Assembly: GCA_002380675.1 (NCBI GenBank) | Contig: DFWB01000335.1 | Location: 1 to 23,149 of the forward strand | DNA from: Akkermansiaceae bacterium UBA4145 | Lineage (GTDB): Bacteria; Verrucomicrobiota; Verrucomicrobiia; Verrucomicrobiales; Akkermansiaceae | Length of the DNA stretch: 23,149 nucleotides | Direction: 5' to 3' | Part shown: in pieces, positions 11,290 to 20,638 of the stretch | How positions within the stretch are numbered: position 1 is the stretch's first letter | How the letters are laid out: every line of letters begins with the position of its first letter | The notes under the pieces: generated by a model | The model's database searches: none | Seen by the model: the letters and a program-made list of their open reading frames with translations, nothing else | Told to the model about the DNA's origin: nothing | Translations under genes and position numbers: made by a program

Positions 11290-11434
11290 CTTAATGGCCA
11301 TTGCTTTCCGGTCGGAGAGGAAAGTGCAGACGATAGCTGCCCGGATAGCGCCGAAGGTGAGGGTGCAGAGAGCACTCCCTGAAGATGCTGGCCGCAAAAA
11401 TGAGTTTCCTGTTGGGTGCTAGCTCAGAAAATAA
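11290..11434 (+). other. Structured intergenic stretch before the terminator
   Basis: There is no gene here. A series of short hairpins is predicted: 11304-11309 with 11319-11324 (6 bp), 11326-11329 with 11337-11340 (4 bp), and a bulged stem at 11360-11366 with 11372-11380. They lead into the intrinsic terminator. This could be the folded 3' end of the small membrane-protein message or an independent small RNA; the stems are short enough that chance is also possible. No known RNA family is recognised. Confidence 0.25.
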
Positions 11435-11458
11435 AAAGCCACGCCTCGGCGTGGCTTT
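11435..11458. terminator. Bidirectional intrinsic terminator
   Basis: This is a perfect inverted repeat, AAAGCCACGCC at 11435-11445 and GGCGTGGCTTT at 11448-11458. On the minus strand the stem is followed by TTTTTATTTT, a strong intrinsic terminator lying 26 bases beyond the azurin stop. On the plus strand it is followed only by TTTGTT, a weaker terminator for the small membrane-protein gene. Confidence 0.9.
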
Positions 11459-11483
11459 GTTCGATCAGGGTGAAAGAAATTCC

Positions 11484-11951
11484 TTACTTGACCTTGAGTA
11501 TTCCCTTCATGACACCGAAGTGCCCCGGGAACGTGCATAGGAAGGGATAGTCCCCCGCAGCGGCAGCCTTGAAGACGATCGTTTCTTCTTCCTTAGGCCC
11601 CAGAATTTTGGTCTTCGCGACAATTTGGGCAATGAGGGCAGGGTCGAGAGGGAGATAGTCTCCGGCCGCGTTGGCTACGCCACCGATGGCAAACTTTGGG
11701 ATATCAGAGCCGGGCTTCAGGATCACCACATTATGGCCCATGGCAGCCTTGGGGAGAGCCCCAATATTCTTGAAAGTAAGGGCGACGGTTTGGCCCGCCT
11801 TTACCTCGATCTCGGCTTTGTCGTATTTCATCTGGTCATTACCAGTGATGGTGACCTTGACGTCAGCTTTGGTTGCATCCGCTTTCTCTTCGGCCCGGGA
11901 AACCGGGATCATCAATGCCGCAGCTGTAAGGATGAGGAGGATATTTTTCAT
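11484..11951 (-). CDS. Azurin (type I blue copper protein)
   Basis: This is a periplasmic one-electron carrier. Residues 1-20 form a signal peptide (ending VSRA), leaving about 135 residues. The mature part starts like azurin (VKVTITGNDQMKYDKAEIEV) and contains MGHNVV with ligand H73, and CTFPGHFGVMKG with C139, H144 and M148. The spacing Cys-x4-His-x3-Met is exactly that of azurin (C112, H117, M121), and the axial-carbonyl glycine G72 precedes H73. The Cys pair that forms the N-terminal disulfide in Pseudomonas azurin is absent. The gene stands alone with its own terminator. Likely partners are cytochromes or a copper oxidase/reductase encoded elsewhere. No strong promoter or Shine-Dalgarno sequence is visible upstream. 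Confidence 0.95.
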   Translation of the reverse strand: MKNILLILTAAALMIPVSRAEEKADATKADVKVTITGNDQMKYDKAEIEVKAGQTVALTFKNIGALPKAAMGHNVVILKPGSDIPKFAIGGVANAAGDYLPLDPALIAQIVAKTKILGPKEEETIVFKAAAAGDYPFLCTFPGHFGVMKGILKVK

Positions 11952-12073
11952 TCTGGCGGGAACATGGGCCGTGTTGCTCTGGGAGCAAGCAAATCTTTTA
12001 GATAAGAGCAGAAGAGAGCAACGAGGCGCTAAGATAGTTTATTTACGGGGAAGATTTGGGGGATCTTGCAAAA

Positions 12074-12091
12074 TCCCAGCGGGTTCTGGGA
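12074..12091 (-). terminator. Probable terminator of uvrA
   Basis: TCCCAG (12074-12079) pairs with CTGGGA (12086-12091) around a 6-base loop, 49 bases beyond the uvrA stop on the minus strand. On that strand it is followed by TTTTGC. The stem is short (6 bp) and the U-tract is brief, so termination may be partial, leaving read-through towards the azurin gene possible. Confidence 0.45.
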
Positions 12092-12140
12092 ATCTCATCT
12101 TATCAGGGGATGGCTCCTTCTCCGTAACCGGCCCAAGCCC

Positions 12141-15100
12141 TTAACCTTTCAGGGCTGCTCTGAGGAAGGGAGCCGTTCGGGAGGTTTTCGAATTGGCGAC
12201 TTTTTCCGGGGGCCCTTGTGTAACAATGCGCCCTCCGGATTCTCCCGCCTCAGGGCCCATGTCGATAATATTATCTGCCTCGGCCATGATTCCGGTGTGG
12301 TGCTCGACCACTACCACGGTATGTCCTTCCTCGACTAAACGGTGAAGGACGTCGATCAGTCTTTTTACGTCCTCGAGGTGAAGTCCGATTGATGGCTCTT
12401 CAATGAGGTAGAGATTAGCCTGGGTTTTCCGCGACTTGATCGAGGTTTTGCTGATCCGGCCGCGGGTCAGTTCGGTTACAAGCTTGATCCGCTGGGCCTC
12501 TCCGCCAGAGAGGGTAGGGCTCGGCTGTCCGATCTGGAGATAACCGAGTCCGGTTTCCTTAAGAAGGGACAAGGTCCTGTGCAGTTTTCCGTGGGCGGCG
12601 AAAAACTCAGCAGCTTCGTCAATGGTCATAGCGAGAACATCGCCGATGGACTGGCCATTGTATCGTATTGCAAGAGTGGCAGGATTATAGCGTTTGCCGT
12701 TGCAACTCTCGCAATGAGTCCACGTAGAGGGAAGAAAGTCCATTTCCAGCTTAATTCGTCCGTTCCCTTTACACTCGGGGCACTGGCCACTCGCATTGTT
12801 GAAGGAAAATCGGGAGGCATCGAATCCCTTCATGCGCGCCTCCGGAAGCTGAGCAAAGAGTTTGCGAATTTCATCGAAGATCTTCACGTAAGTCGCGGGG
12901 CAGGATCGAGAGGTTTTACCAATGGGAGACTGGTCAACCTCGTAGCAATGGCGGATTGATTTTACCCCTGAAGCGGAAGCCCATGTCTTGTCTGAGTTCC
13001 GCTTGAAGAGCTCGGCAAGTGTGCCCCTCATGAGAGAAGACTTTCCGCAGCCGGAGATTCCGGTGATCACAGTCAGGCGCTCGAGGGGAATCCTGACCTC
13101 GATTTTCTTGAGATTATTTACGGAACACCCCTTGAGCCTGAGCCATCCTGTTCTTGCGGAGGCCTTTGGCAGAGACCGCCGTTGGCCCCGGATAGGATGG
13201 GAGAGGGGGTTGGCCAGGGCTTGGCCCGTTATCGACTTTTTCAGCTTCCGGATCTTCCCCAGAGTGCCAGATGCAACAATTTCTCCGCCATGGCGTCCGG
13301 CCCCGGGGCCAAGATCTATAATATGTCCTGCCCGCTCCATCGTCTCATCATCGTGTTCGACGACGAGGAGGGAATTGCCCTTTGCTCTCAGGGTCTCGAG
13401 CGTGTCGAGGAGCTTCTGGTTATCACGGGGATGGAGTCCAATCGTAGGCTCATCCAGAACATAGAGGACACCCCGGAGGTTGGAGCCCAGCTGGGCCGCT
13501 AGGCGAATACGCTGAGCCTCGCCGCCTGAGAGAGTTCGGGCAGATCTATTAAGTTGGAGATAGCCCAGACCAACTTTCTCGAGGAAAAGCAGGCGCTGAA
13601 CAATTTCAGGGATGATATCGCGAGCAATCGTGCGTGCTCTTCCGGTAAAGTGGAATTTCTCCACTGCAGCGGCCGCCTCCGAGACGGGGAGCATGGTCAG
13701 ATCCTGAATCGCATAATCCTGAATCCGGATGGCCCGGGAGATCTCGTTCAGGCGGCTTCCTTGGCAGTCCGGGCAAATAACGAGTTCTTCCTTGTCCGCC
13801 CGGTCCAGCTTCCGATCAAAGTCAATTTCAGCCTCCGTTTTGGAATTGAAGGAATCTCGCCTCGACTTTCGGGAGCGCTTTTGGCTGGGCATGATCTCTC
13901 CATGCCCTCTGCAGGTTTTGCACCATCCGCGCGGGGAGTTGAACGAGAAGTGGGCGGGATCAGGAGCCTCGAAGGAGCGGCCAGTGACTGGGCTTACGCG
14001 TGCTTTCGAGAAAGGGTGCAGAAAGTTGCCAGAATCGAGAAGCCGAAGAGTTCCCTTTCCCAATTGGAGGGCAGTTGCTACTGCATCTCGAAGAGCTGAA
14101 ATACGAGTGCTGGCTTTCGAAACGTGCAGGATGAGGACGTCAATATCGTGCTCCTGGAAGCGTTCGAGTCGCTCGAATGCCTCAACTTCCTTCCACTGGT
14201 TGTCCACGAGCAGGCGGGTGTATCCCTGCCGCTCGGCCCACGCAGCAACATCACTATGAAAGCCTTTTCTCCCTCGAACCACCGGAGCGAGGATGTCGAC
14301 GGGTCCCCGTTTCAAATGAGAACGGACCGCCTCAACGATGGCGTCCTCGGTTTGGGGGATCACGGGCTCCCCGGACTCAGGGCAATGTTGAGTGCCAAGT
14401 TTTGCGTAAAGGAGGCGAAGAAAGTGATAGACCTCTGTTACAGTTGCGACGGTGGACTTTCCACCCCCTTGTGAAATACGCTGTTCTATCGCGACTGTGG
14501 GAGGAAGTCCGGATATGGCGTCGATATCTGGCTTTTCCATTTGCTCGGCGAATTGACGAGCATAGGGAGACATGGAATCGAGGAAGCGTCTCTGGCCTTC
14601 CGCGAAGATAATGTCGAAGGCGAGAGTGGATTTCCCACTTCCACTGAGTCCGGTGACTACCACAAACGTCTCCCTCGGAATAGTGACGTCGACATTTTTC
14701 AGATTATGTTCCCGGGCTCCAGCAATCTGAATGGTGTTCTGAGCCCGATTTCTGGAAGAGCTCTTGGGCCAGTTTTTTTCCGTTCCGACTTGGTCCTTGC
14801 CGAGGAGGGGGGCGAGGTAGAGTGCGGTTTGGGTCGAAGTCTTCATAACCTCCTCGGGCGTTCCTTTCGCGACAATCCTGCCTCCTTCAGATCCAGCTCC
14901 AGGGCCCACATCAATCAGATAGTCGGCAGATTTGATGACATCGAGGTTATGCTCGATGACGACCAGCGAATGCCCCACATCTACCAGCCGATTGAAAACA
15001 ATAAGCAGCTTTTGAATGTCGCCGAAGTGCAGGCCAGTAGTGGGCTCATCGAGCACCAGCAGCTCGGGGGAAGCCTTGCGACTGGAAAGAGCTTCCACCA

Positions 15101-17750
15101 GAATGGTGCAAAGCTTCAGGCGTTGGGATTCACCTCCAGAGAGAGTGTTCAGGGGCTGCCCGAGGCGAAGATACCCAAGGCCTAGATCCTCCAGAGGCTG
15201 TAGGATAAGAAGAATACGAGCCTTTGTGGCGGCTTCCTTGGTAGTGGCTCTCCGCGGCGTTTCCGCGGCGCCTCGGGCAAAGAAGGACGTGGCCTCGGTG
15301 ACCGTGAGGGCGAGGACCTCTGCGATAGATTTCTCCTCAAACTGAATCTCAAGAGCGGATTGATTATAACGTGAGCCTTGGCACTCCGGACAGGTAAGAT
15401 ACAGGTCCGAGAGAAACTGCATCTCGACCTTCTCGAAGCCGTTGCCGGAACACCTTTCGCAGCGCCCCGCCCCGGAGTTAAAGGAAAAAAATCCCGGGGT
15501 TGTTCCGGCAAGCTTTCCGTCTGGACTTTCAGCGAAAAGCTGGCGGATGAGATCAAAGGCGCCAAGATACACGACTGGTGTCGAGCGCGGGGTGCGGGAA
15601 AGAGGGCTCTGGTCTACGAGCTTCGCACTTGTGACCTGCTCAGCACCGCTAAGCTGCTGCAGAGGAGCGGGTTCAGAATCGGTATTTATCTGCAGTGCTA
15701 CCGCCAAGTTCTGGTAAAGGACATCGTGAACCAATGTGGATTTTCCAGAGCCAGAAACCCCCGTCACACAGGCGAAGACGCCAAGCGGAATATCTACGTC
15801 GAGCTTGGTCAGGTTGTGACGGGAGGCACCACGAATGCGAATATAGCCCCCGGGCTTTCGGCGTTCGCGTGGAATGGGAATCGAGTGTTTCCCGAGGAGA
15901 TAGGGCAGGGTTGAGCTTTGGGGGCAGGATCGCAGGGAGCCGGACTGGAACGCACGGTGTCCCGGTAATGCCGCTACAATTTCACCTCCCTGCTCCCCGG
16001 CGCCGGGCCCAATGTCCAGAAGGTAGTCGGCAGCACGCATCACTGCCTCCTCGTGCTCAACGACGAGAAGTGTGTTTCCCTTGTCGCGGAGGCCATGCAT
16101 CACGGAAATGAGGGCGCCAACGTCTCTGGGGTGGAGCCCGACGGTCGGTTCGTCGAGAACAAAGAGCGTGTTAGTCAGGGAAGCGCCAAGACAGCTGGTC
16201 AGGTTGACTCGTTCAATCTCACCTCCCGAGAGGGTTCGGGTAGCCCGGTCGAGAGTGAGATACCCTAGTCCAACCTCGCAGAGGTAGCGTAACCGGTTCG
16301 AGATCTCGGAAAGGACAAGCTTGGTGGTCTTATCGATCCCACCGCCTTCTGTCTGAAGGCTTTCGGTAAATTGAGTGATCCATTGATGTAGATCTGTAAC
16401 GGGGCTACGCCAGATCTCGGGGAGAGTACGTCCGTCGACCTGGAAACAGAGGGCTTCCGGTTGGAGGCGGGCACCCCGGCAACTACTGCAGGTCGTATAG
16501 GACCGGTAGCGGCTCAGGAAAACGCGGATGTGCATCTTGTATGCTCGCCCTTCAAGCCATTCAAAAAACCCCTTCACGCCATACCACTCCTCATTTTCCC
16601 ACGCATCCTCAGGGCTGGTTCGCTCACCGTAGAGGACCCAGCTCTGCTCCTCGCTACTCAGGTCAGAGAAGGGGCAGTCGAGATCCAAGCCTCTGCGGGC
16701 CCCGTGGAGTTCGAGGTCTCGCTGGCACTCCTCTCCTCGTTCTCCCTGGAAGGGTTTTACACAGCCTTGGTGGATGGAGCGGGAATGGTCTGGAATCGCC
16801 TTGTTGAGATCAATGCCGATGACACGGCCAAAGCCTCGGCAGTTTGGGCATGCTCCCATCGGGTTGTTGAAGCTGAAGAGAGCGGGAGTCGGGGGTCGGG
16901 CAGTGAACCCTGTGAGAGGATTACTCCAATTTGTAGTGAAGGATCTCGGCGTGCCTGATTCTCCTTCGTCGCTGATTGCGCAGGTTCCTTTGCCGAGGTC
17001 GAGGGCTCGTTCCAGAGCCTCCAGAACCCGATGCTGGTTAGCTTTTTTGATGAGGATTCGATCCTGAATCACGTAAAGCTGGGGAGGAAGCAGGGCAAAC
17101 CCGGCCTCCTCGGGGGTGTCGGTCCGGACGACCTGTCCATTGAGGAAAATTCGAAGGTAACCTTGCTGCTGCAGAAACGCGAAGAATGGTTCGAGCTCCG
17201 TGTTTTGGGGAACGTCGATAGGAAAAAGGATCAGAGCTTGCTGGTCGCAAAAGTTTTCGAGGCACCACGTGGCAATGGAATCGCTGGTATCTGGACGAAT
17301 AATATCACCTGAGGAGGGATCGACAGCATGTGCACAGCGTGCGTAAAGCAACTTCAGGTAATCGTTGATCTCGGTTATGGTGCCGACTGTCGAGCGTGTT
17401 GAGCGGACATTATTTTTTTGCTCGATGGCAATGGCGGGAGGGATCCCATCGATCCGGTCGACCAAGGGCTTATCCATCCGGTCGAAAAACTGTCTGACGT
17501 AGGGAGAGAAGGTCTCCACGTAGCGCCGCTGACCCTCCGCGTAGAGCGTTTGGAATGCGAGAGAGGACTTGCCTGAGCCCGAAGGTCCGGTGACTACGGT
17601 CAACTGGCCGAGTGGAATATCCAAGTCGAGACCCTTGAGATTGTTCTGACGGGCCCCACGAACGATGATAACGTCATGCTGCGCCTGTTTGGAGCTGCCG
17701 GGCTTGCGGCGGGCCGGAGAAGCGGAGGTGCTTTTCTTGGCAGGGGGCAC
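12141..17750 (-). CDS. uvrA: Double-length UvrA, tandem fusion of two UvrA units
   Basis: This is the damage-recognition ATPase of nucleotide excision repair. It has 1869 residues, about twice the usual ~940. Unit 1 spans about 25-985 and unit 2 about 1005-1869, joined by a short polar linker. Four P-loops are present: GPSGSGKS (55-62), GVSGSGKS (664-671), GLSGSGKS (1034-1041) and GISGCGKS (1564-1571). Four ABC signatures are present: LSGGEIER (507), LSGGESQR (870), LSGGEAQR (1407, 1747). CxxC-x19-CxxC zinc fingers start at 764 and 1657; other CxxC pairs are at 301/421 and 1277/1326. The UvrB-binding motif APVVRGRKG occurs only in unit 2 (1155-1163). The last Walker B reads LIEEP instead of LLDEP-type. 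The start is GTG; an upstream in-frame stop and absence of other start codons force this choice. Chlamydiae have a similar fused UvrA. Confidence 0.97.
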   Translation of the reverse strand: MPPAKKSTSASPARRKPGSSKQAQHDVIIVRGARQNNLKGLDLDIPLGQLTVVTGPSGSGKSSLAFQTLYAEGQRRYVETFSPYVRQFFDRMDKPLVDRIDGIPPAIAIEQKNNVRSTRSTVGTITEINDYLKLLYARCAHAVDPSSGDIIRPDTSDSIATWCLENFCDQQALILFPIDVPQNTELEPFFAFLQQQGYLRIFLNGQVVRTDTPEEAGFALLPPQLYVIQDRILIKKANQHRVLEALERALDLGKGTCAISDEGESGTPRSFTTNWSNPLTGFTARPPTPALFSFNNPMGACPNCRGFGRVIGIDLNKAIPDHSRSIHQGCVKPFQGERGEECQRDLELHGARRGLDLDCPFSDLSSEEQSWVLYGERTSPEDAWENEEWYGVKGFFEWLEGRAYKMHIRVFLSRYRSYTTCSSCRGARLQPEALCFQVDGRTLPEIWRSPVTDLHQWITQFTESLQTEGGGIDKTTKLVLSEISNRLRYLCEVGLGYLTLDRATRTLSGGEIERVNLTSCLGASLTNTLFVLDEPTVGLHPRDVGALISVMHGLRDKGNTLLVVEHEEAVMRAADYLLDIGPGAGEQGGEIVAALPGHRAFQSGSLRSCPQSSTLPYLLGKHSIPIPRERRKPGGYIRIRGASRHNLTKLDVDIPLGVFACVTGVSGSGKSTLVHDVLYQNLAVALQINTDSEPAPLQQLSGAEQVTSAKLVDQSPLSRTPRSTPVVYLGAFDLIRQLFAESPDGKLAGTTPGFFSFNSGAGRCERCSGNGFEKVEMQFLSDLYLTCPECQGSRYNQSALEIQFEEKSIAEVLALTVTEATSFFARGAAETPRRATTKEAATKARILLILQPLEDLGLGYLRLGQPLNTLSGGESQRLKLCTILVEALSSRKASPELLVLDEPTTGLHFGDIQKLLIVFNRLVDVGHSLVVIEHNLDVIKSADYLIDVGPGAGSEGGRIVAKGTPEEVMKTSTQTALYLAPLLGKDQVGTEKNWPKSSSRNRAQNTIQIAGAREHNLKNVDVTIPRETFVVVTGLSGSGKSTLAFDIIFAEGQRRFLDSMSPYARQFAEQMEKPDIDAISGLPPTVAIEQRISQGGGKSTVATVTEVYHFLRLLYAKLGTQHCPESGEPVIPQTEDAIVEAVRSHLKRGPVDILAPVVRGRKGFHSDVAAWAERQGYTRLLVDNQWKEVEAFERLERFQEHDIDVLILHVSKASTRISALRDAVATALQLGKGTLRLLDSGNFLHPFSKARVSPVTGRSFEAPDPAHFSFNSPRGWCKTCRGHGEIMPSQKRSRKSRRDSFNSKTEAEIDFDRKLDRADKEELVICPDCQGSRLNEISRAIRIQDYAIQDLTMLPVSEAAAAVEKFHFTGRARTIARDIIPEIVQRLLFLEKVGLGYLQLNRSARTLSGGEAQRIRLAAQLGSNLRGVLYVLDEPTIGLHPRDNQKLLDTLETLRAKGNSLLVVEHDDETMERAGHIIDLGPGAGRHGGEIVASGTLGKIRKLKKSITGQALANPLSHPIRGQRRSLPKASARTGWLRLKGCSVNNLKKIEVRIPLERLTVITGISGCGKSSLMRGTLAELFKRNSDKTWASASGVKSIRHCYEVDQSPIGKTSRSCPATYVKIFDEIRKLFAQLPEARMKGFDASRFSFNNASGQCPECKGNGRIKLEMDFLPSTWTHCESCNGKRYNPATLAIRYNGQSIGDVLAMTIDEAAEFFAAHGKLHRTLSLLKETGLGYLQIGQPSPTLSGGEAQRIKLVTELTRGRISKTSIKSRKTQANLYLIEEPSIGLHLEDVKRLIDVLHRLVEEGHTVVVVEHHTGIMAEADNIIDMGPEAGESGGRIVTQGPPEKVANSKTSRTAPFLRAALKG

Positions 17751-17831
17751 GGGCCGGGCGTTAAGGGCTTGAAGAGGGCAGGGGGGTCACCGACCGGATG
17801 GCCCATGACGGGATCTTTTTCAGACAGGGGG

Positions 17832-17859
17832 ATCCTAGCCCGGGTTCGAGACCGGTCAA
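17832..17859 (-). promoter_or_regulatory. Candidate sigma70-type promoter for uvrA
   Basis: On the minus strand TTGACC (17859-17854) is followed after 16 bases by TAGGAT (17837-17832), with 5/6 and 4/6 matches to the -35 and -10 consensus. It lies just beyond the upstream kinase stop and about 80 bases before the uvrA GTG. No LexA-type CTGT-N8-ACAG box is present. This is a match by eye only, so confidence is modest. Confidence 0.35.
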
Positions 17860-17869
17860 CTCACTGATC

Positions 17870-20542
17870 TCATTCGTCTTCGTCGTCTCCCAGTCCGTCA
17901 GGAACCTCGGGGAATTCTCCATCGAGAATAGCGAGAAAATAGGGCTTGTCCGCCGCTGCAGCCTCCTCCCGTCCAAGGTAGGCGGCTCCTTCGCGATCTC
18001 CTTGAGCCTGACGCCGCCGGATCTCCTTATTGATCTGGGCGCAGTAGCGACTCTTTGCATCTTCAAAGTCGGTTTCGTAGTCCTCCCAGATGCCTTGCTG
18101 CTTGGCCACAGCTTTCTCGTGTTCTTTCTCCACGGCGCGCCCTGCCCACCTTGCCCAGTCAGGCAGGTTGAGCGAAGCAGGGATTTCTCCCTGTTCCTTC
18201 ATGTTGTCGGTAATTCCATCGATCAGTTTTTCTGCCTCGCGGCTGAAACGGCGGGCCGTGCTGGTTTCACTTTCCATCTCGGCAATGAAGTCCTTTATGT
18301 TTTTGTCGTGTCGCCTCTTCCAGCGCTCGTGGGACGCCTTTTCGCCATCACGGAATATCTGCCGGTATTTAACAAGCCAGTCCTCGGCCCCAGCTGGCCG
18401 ATTTGCTTCTCCGGCACTCGGCATGTTCCGGCGGGAAGGGGCTGACCATTCTACGAGGAAGAAGCGCGCTTCAGAGGAACCTCCAGCTGCATTGAGATAG
18501 CCGAACGCTGAATCCTCGCCTTTTCCAAATTGCAGATATTTCTCCGAACTATCACCGGGATCCGGCTGTCCAGGCGCCCAGGTAACAAAGTCGAATCGTT
18601 CACCCGTGACAAAAGTCCATACGGGCGTGGCAGTGCCCTTCTGCCTTCCTCCGATCCAGCACCCTCCCCCCTGATCAAGTAACTCTCGCATGGACGTGCC
18701 GATCCAATCCGCTTCTTCCTGGCTGGAGGGAACTGCGAGATGTCCTCCAGCCCCCTCTGCGAGGCTATTAGCCTGCTCCCACGACATGGATTCGGGTACG
18801 GCAAGAAAGCGGGAGCCATTAATGTTCCGGGTGCCGGCTGGGAAAGCTGGCCGCTTGGCCTTGAGCGAGGCCGAGACTCTTTCAAGCTGTCTTGCGATAG
18901 ATCCTGTGTTGCCTCCCTCGGTCCATTGGAGAATGAAAGGCAGGTTCCGTGAGGCGGGCATGTCATCGAGAGACTGGTCCGGGAGAAGGGCCGCGTAGTC
19001 CTCGCCACCATCGTCTGAGGTGGTTTCATCAGGCTGCCCCGCCGCCCACAAATCTTCCGAGGGAGCGCTCCCATCCACCCAGTACCACTTCCCTTCCATG
19101 CCTGAATCTGAGAGGCCCAGCCAACACGGGCTGGTAAGCTTGAGCTCAGAAACGGCCCATTTGAGATCCTCCTTGCTGCTCAGTGCGGCCAGCTGGGCCC
19201 CATGGGCCTCCGCGTAATGAGAGGCGGCAATCCATGAGCGAGCGCTGGTGACCAGGAGATAGTGAGACGTTCCGCGCTTGACCGTCCCCTTGGGAAGTTC
19301 GGATAGGTTACCGGACTTAAGTTTGGCCTGAAGCCTCACCAGCGCCTGCGTGGTGCTTTCAACTGGTTTGGGCTTGGCAGGCTCGGGGGCGGGCTGGTCC
19401 TTCTTCTCGGGGATTTCTGCAACGGGGGAAGGCTTGGGCTTGGGCTTGGGCTTGGGCTTGGGCTTTGGGGTAGGAGATTCCTGCTCTGGGGACGTTGCCG
19501 CGGTTTGATCGTCTCCGCCCTTCCCTGAGCCAATCAGGATAAATCCGAGGACCCCAAGGACGATGATGGCGGCAAGAATTCCCATGACAGGGACCGATTG
19601 AGACTTCGCCTGGGGAACTGCGATGGCAGGGGTTGCGGCGCGCATTCCCACAGGAGAATGGCTTCGCCCGGCCACGGCTGGGGTAGCCGTTTTAGTACGG
19701 CGCAGAACCGGTTTCTTCAACTTGTCTCCAAGTTCGTCCAGCTCTTTGGCGAGATCCTCTGCCTTGGCGTAGCGTAGTTCCGGGGATGGATGAGTGGCTC
19801 TCCTTATGATCCGGTCAAACTCCGGGCTGCACTGGCTCACTGCCGACGGCGGCTGCCAGGGCTCTGAGGGTACTTTGGCAGTCAGTAACTCATAGAGAAG
19901 AACTCCTACGGCAAAAACATCTACTCGCTGGTCTACTTCGCCAGGATTGTTTACTACCTCGGGCGCACTATAGCCGGGAGTGCCCCATACGATTTCGTCT
20001 GGGTTGTGGCCTTCTCCGACTGGTCGCGCCAAACCGAAGTCCCCGATCTTGGGAACTGCCTCCGGCCCGAGGAGAATGTTTCCGGGCTTGATGTCACGGT
20101 GCAGGATGCCGTGCTGGTGAGCGTGTGCTAGACCATGGGAAATGCCGGCTACGAGGCGAACCGCTTCTTCCTGGTCGATCGCTCTTCCATAGGCGGAATG
20201 GTGGAGAGACTTACCCTCAACCAACTCCATGATGATGTAGAGCATCCCATCAGCATCACCAAAATCATAGACGGCAATCAGGTTGGGGTGGTTGAGGCGG
20301 GCCATCGATTTGGCCTCGGCTTCAAAGCTCGACCGGAATTGCGGGTCCGCTCCAAATTGACGGGGAAGGATTTTGATTGCGACCGGACGGTCGAGGGAAA
20401 CCTGTCGTGCGGCGTAGACAGCACCCATCCCTCCCTGCGCGATGAACGCAGTAATCTCGTAGGCCGGGAAGTGCGGCTGTAGCTCCTCTACACTGGGAGC
20501 CTGAAAATCGAGATCAGGTGACATAGGGTAACAACACCGCAT
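17870..20542 (-). CDS. Membrane Ser/Thr kinase with two C-type-lectin-like domains
   Basis: This is an 890-residue Hanks-type receptor kinase. The cytoplasmic kinase domain (about 28-270) is complete: Gly-rich loop IAQGGMGAVY (34-43), VAIK lysine K57, helix-C glutamate E76, HRDIKPGN (148-155), DFG (168-170) and APE (193-195). One membrane helix lies at 318-338. A Lys-Pro rod, six KP units at 360-371, leads to two C-type-lectin-like domains (about 423-541 and 574-700) with WLGL/WIGG, W-x-W-V-D-G and GQPD motifs. A charged helical region follows (721-866) and an acidic tail ends the protein. The ATG at 20542 is chosen because GGAGG lies five bases upstream; a TTG at 20569 would add nine residues. 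The ligand and targets are unknown. It sits downstream of a paralogue on the same strand. Confidence 0.93.
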   Translation of the reverse strand: MRCCYPMSPDLDFQAPSVEELQPHFPAYEITAFIAQGGMGAVYAARQVSLDRPVAIKILPRQFGADPQFRSSFEAEAKSMARLNHPNLIAVYDFGDADGMLYIIMELVEGKSLHHSAYGRAIDQEEAVRLVAGISHGLAHAHQHGILHRDIKPGNILLGPEAVPKIGDFGLARPVGEGHNPDEIVWGTPGYSAPEVVNNPGEVDQRVDVFAVGVLLYELLTAKVPSEPWQPPSAVSQCSPEFDRIIRRATHPSPELRYAKAEDLAKELDELGDKLKKPVLRRTKTATPAVAGRSHSPVGMRAATPAIAVPQAKSQSVPVMGILAAIIVLGVLGFILIGSGKGGDDQTAATSPEQESPTPKPKPKPKPKPKPSPVAEIPEKKDQPAPEPAKPKPVESTTQALVRLQAKLKSGNLSELPKGTVKRGTSHYLLVTSARSWIAASHYAEAHGAQLAALSSKEDLKWAVSELKLTSPCWLGLSDSGMEGKWYWVDGSAPSEDLWAAGQPDETTSDDGGEDYAALLPDQSLDDMPASRNLPFILQWTEGGNTGSIARQLERVSASLKAKRPAFPAGTRNINGSRFLAVPESMSWEQANSLAEGAGGHLAVPSSQEEADWIGTSMRELLDQGGGCWIGGRQKGTATPVWTFVTGERFDFVTWAPGQPDPGDSSEKYLQFGKGEDSAFGYLNAAGGSSEARFFLVEWSAPSRRNMPSAGEANRPAGAEDWLVKYRQIFRDGEKASHERWKRRHDKNIKDFIAEMESETSTARRFSREAEKLIDGITDNMKEQGEIPASLNLPDWARWAGRAVEKEHEKAVAKQQGIWEDYETDFEDAKSRYCAQINKEIRRRQAQGDREGAAYLGREEAAAADKPYFLAILDGEFPEVPDGLGDDEDE
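19431..19466 (-). repeat. In-frame hexanucleotide repeat encoding (KP)6
   Basis: On the plus strand GGCTTG is repeated five times perfectly, followed by one GGCTTT. On the coding strand this reads as alternating Lys and Pro codons in the spacer between the kinase membrane helix and its ectodomain. The unit length is a multiple of three, so gain or loss of copies would change rod length without breaking the frame. Confidence 0.9.
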
Positions 20543-20547
20543 AATGC

Positions 20548-20552
20548 CCTCC
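20548..20552 (-). promoter_or_regulatory. Strong ribosome binding site of the 890-residue kinase
   Basis: GGAGG on the minus strand, five bases before the ATG at 20542. It decides the start over the upstream TTG and a downstream ATG at 20524. It is the only strong Shine-Dalgarno sequence noticed in the window. Confidence 0.75.
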
Positions 20553-20638
20553 GTTGCAGCTTTACGCAAGCGCCAGAAATGCTGCTAAACCTGGTTCGGA
20601 GCCCCGCGGGCAGTTGATTAAAGCCTTCTGGTGAGGGC

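Noticed and set aside
17838..17860. A tRNA T-loop-like GGGTTCGAGACC next to the kinase stop codon
   Set aside because: The T-stem has a G-G mismatch, no acceptor stem partner is found at tRNA distance, and no anticodon arm is visible. It is also inside the candidate uvrA promoter.
20567..20569. TTG as the start of the downstream kinase
   Set aside because: The ATG at 20542 has a strong GGAGG at ideal spacing, which itself lies within the would-be coding part after the TTG.
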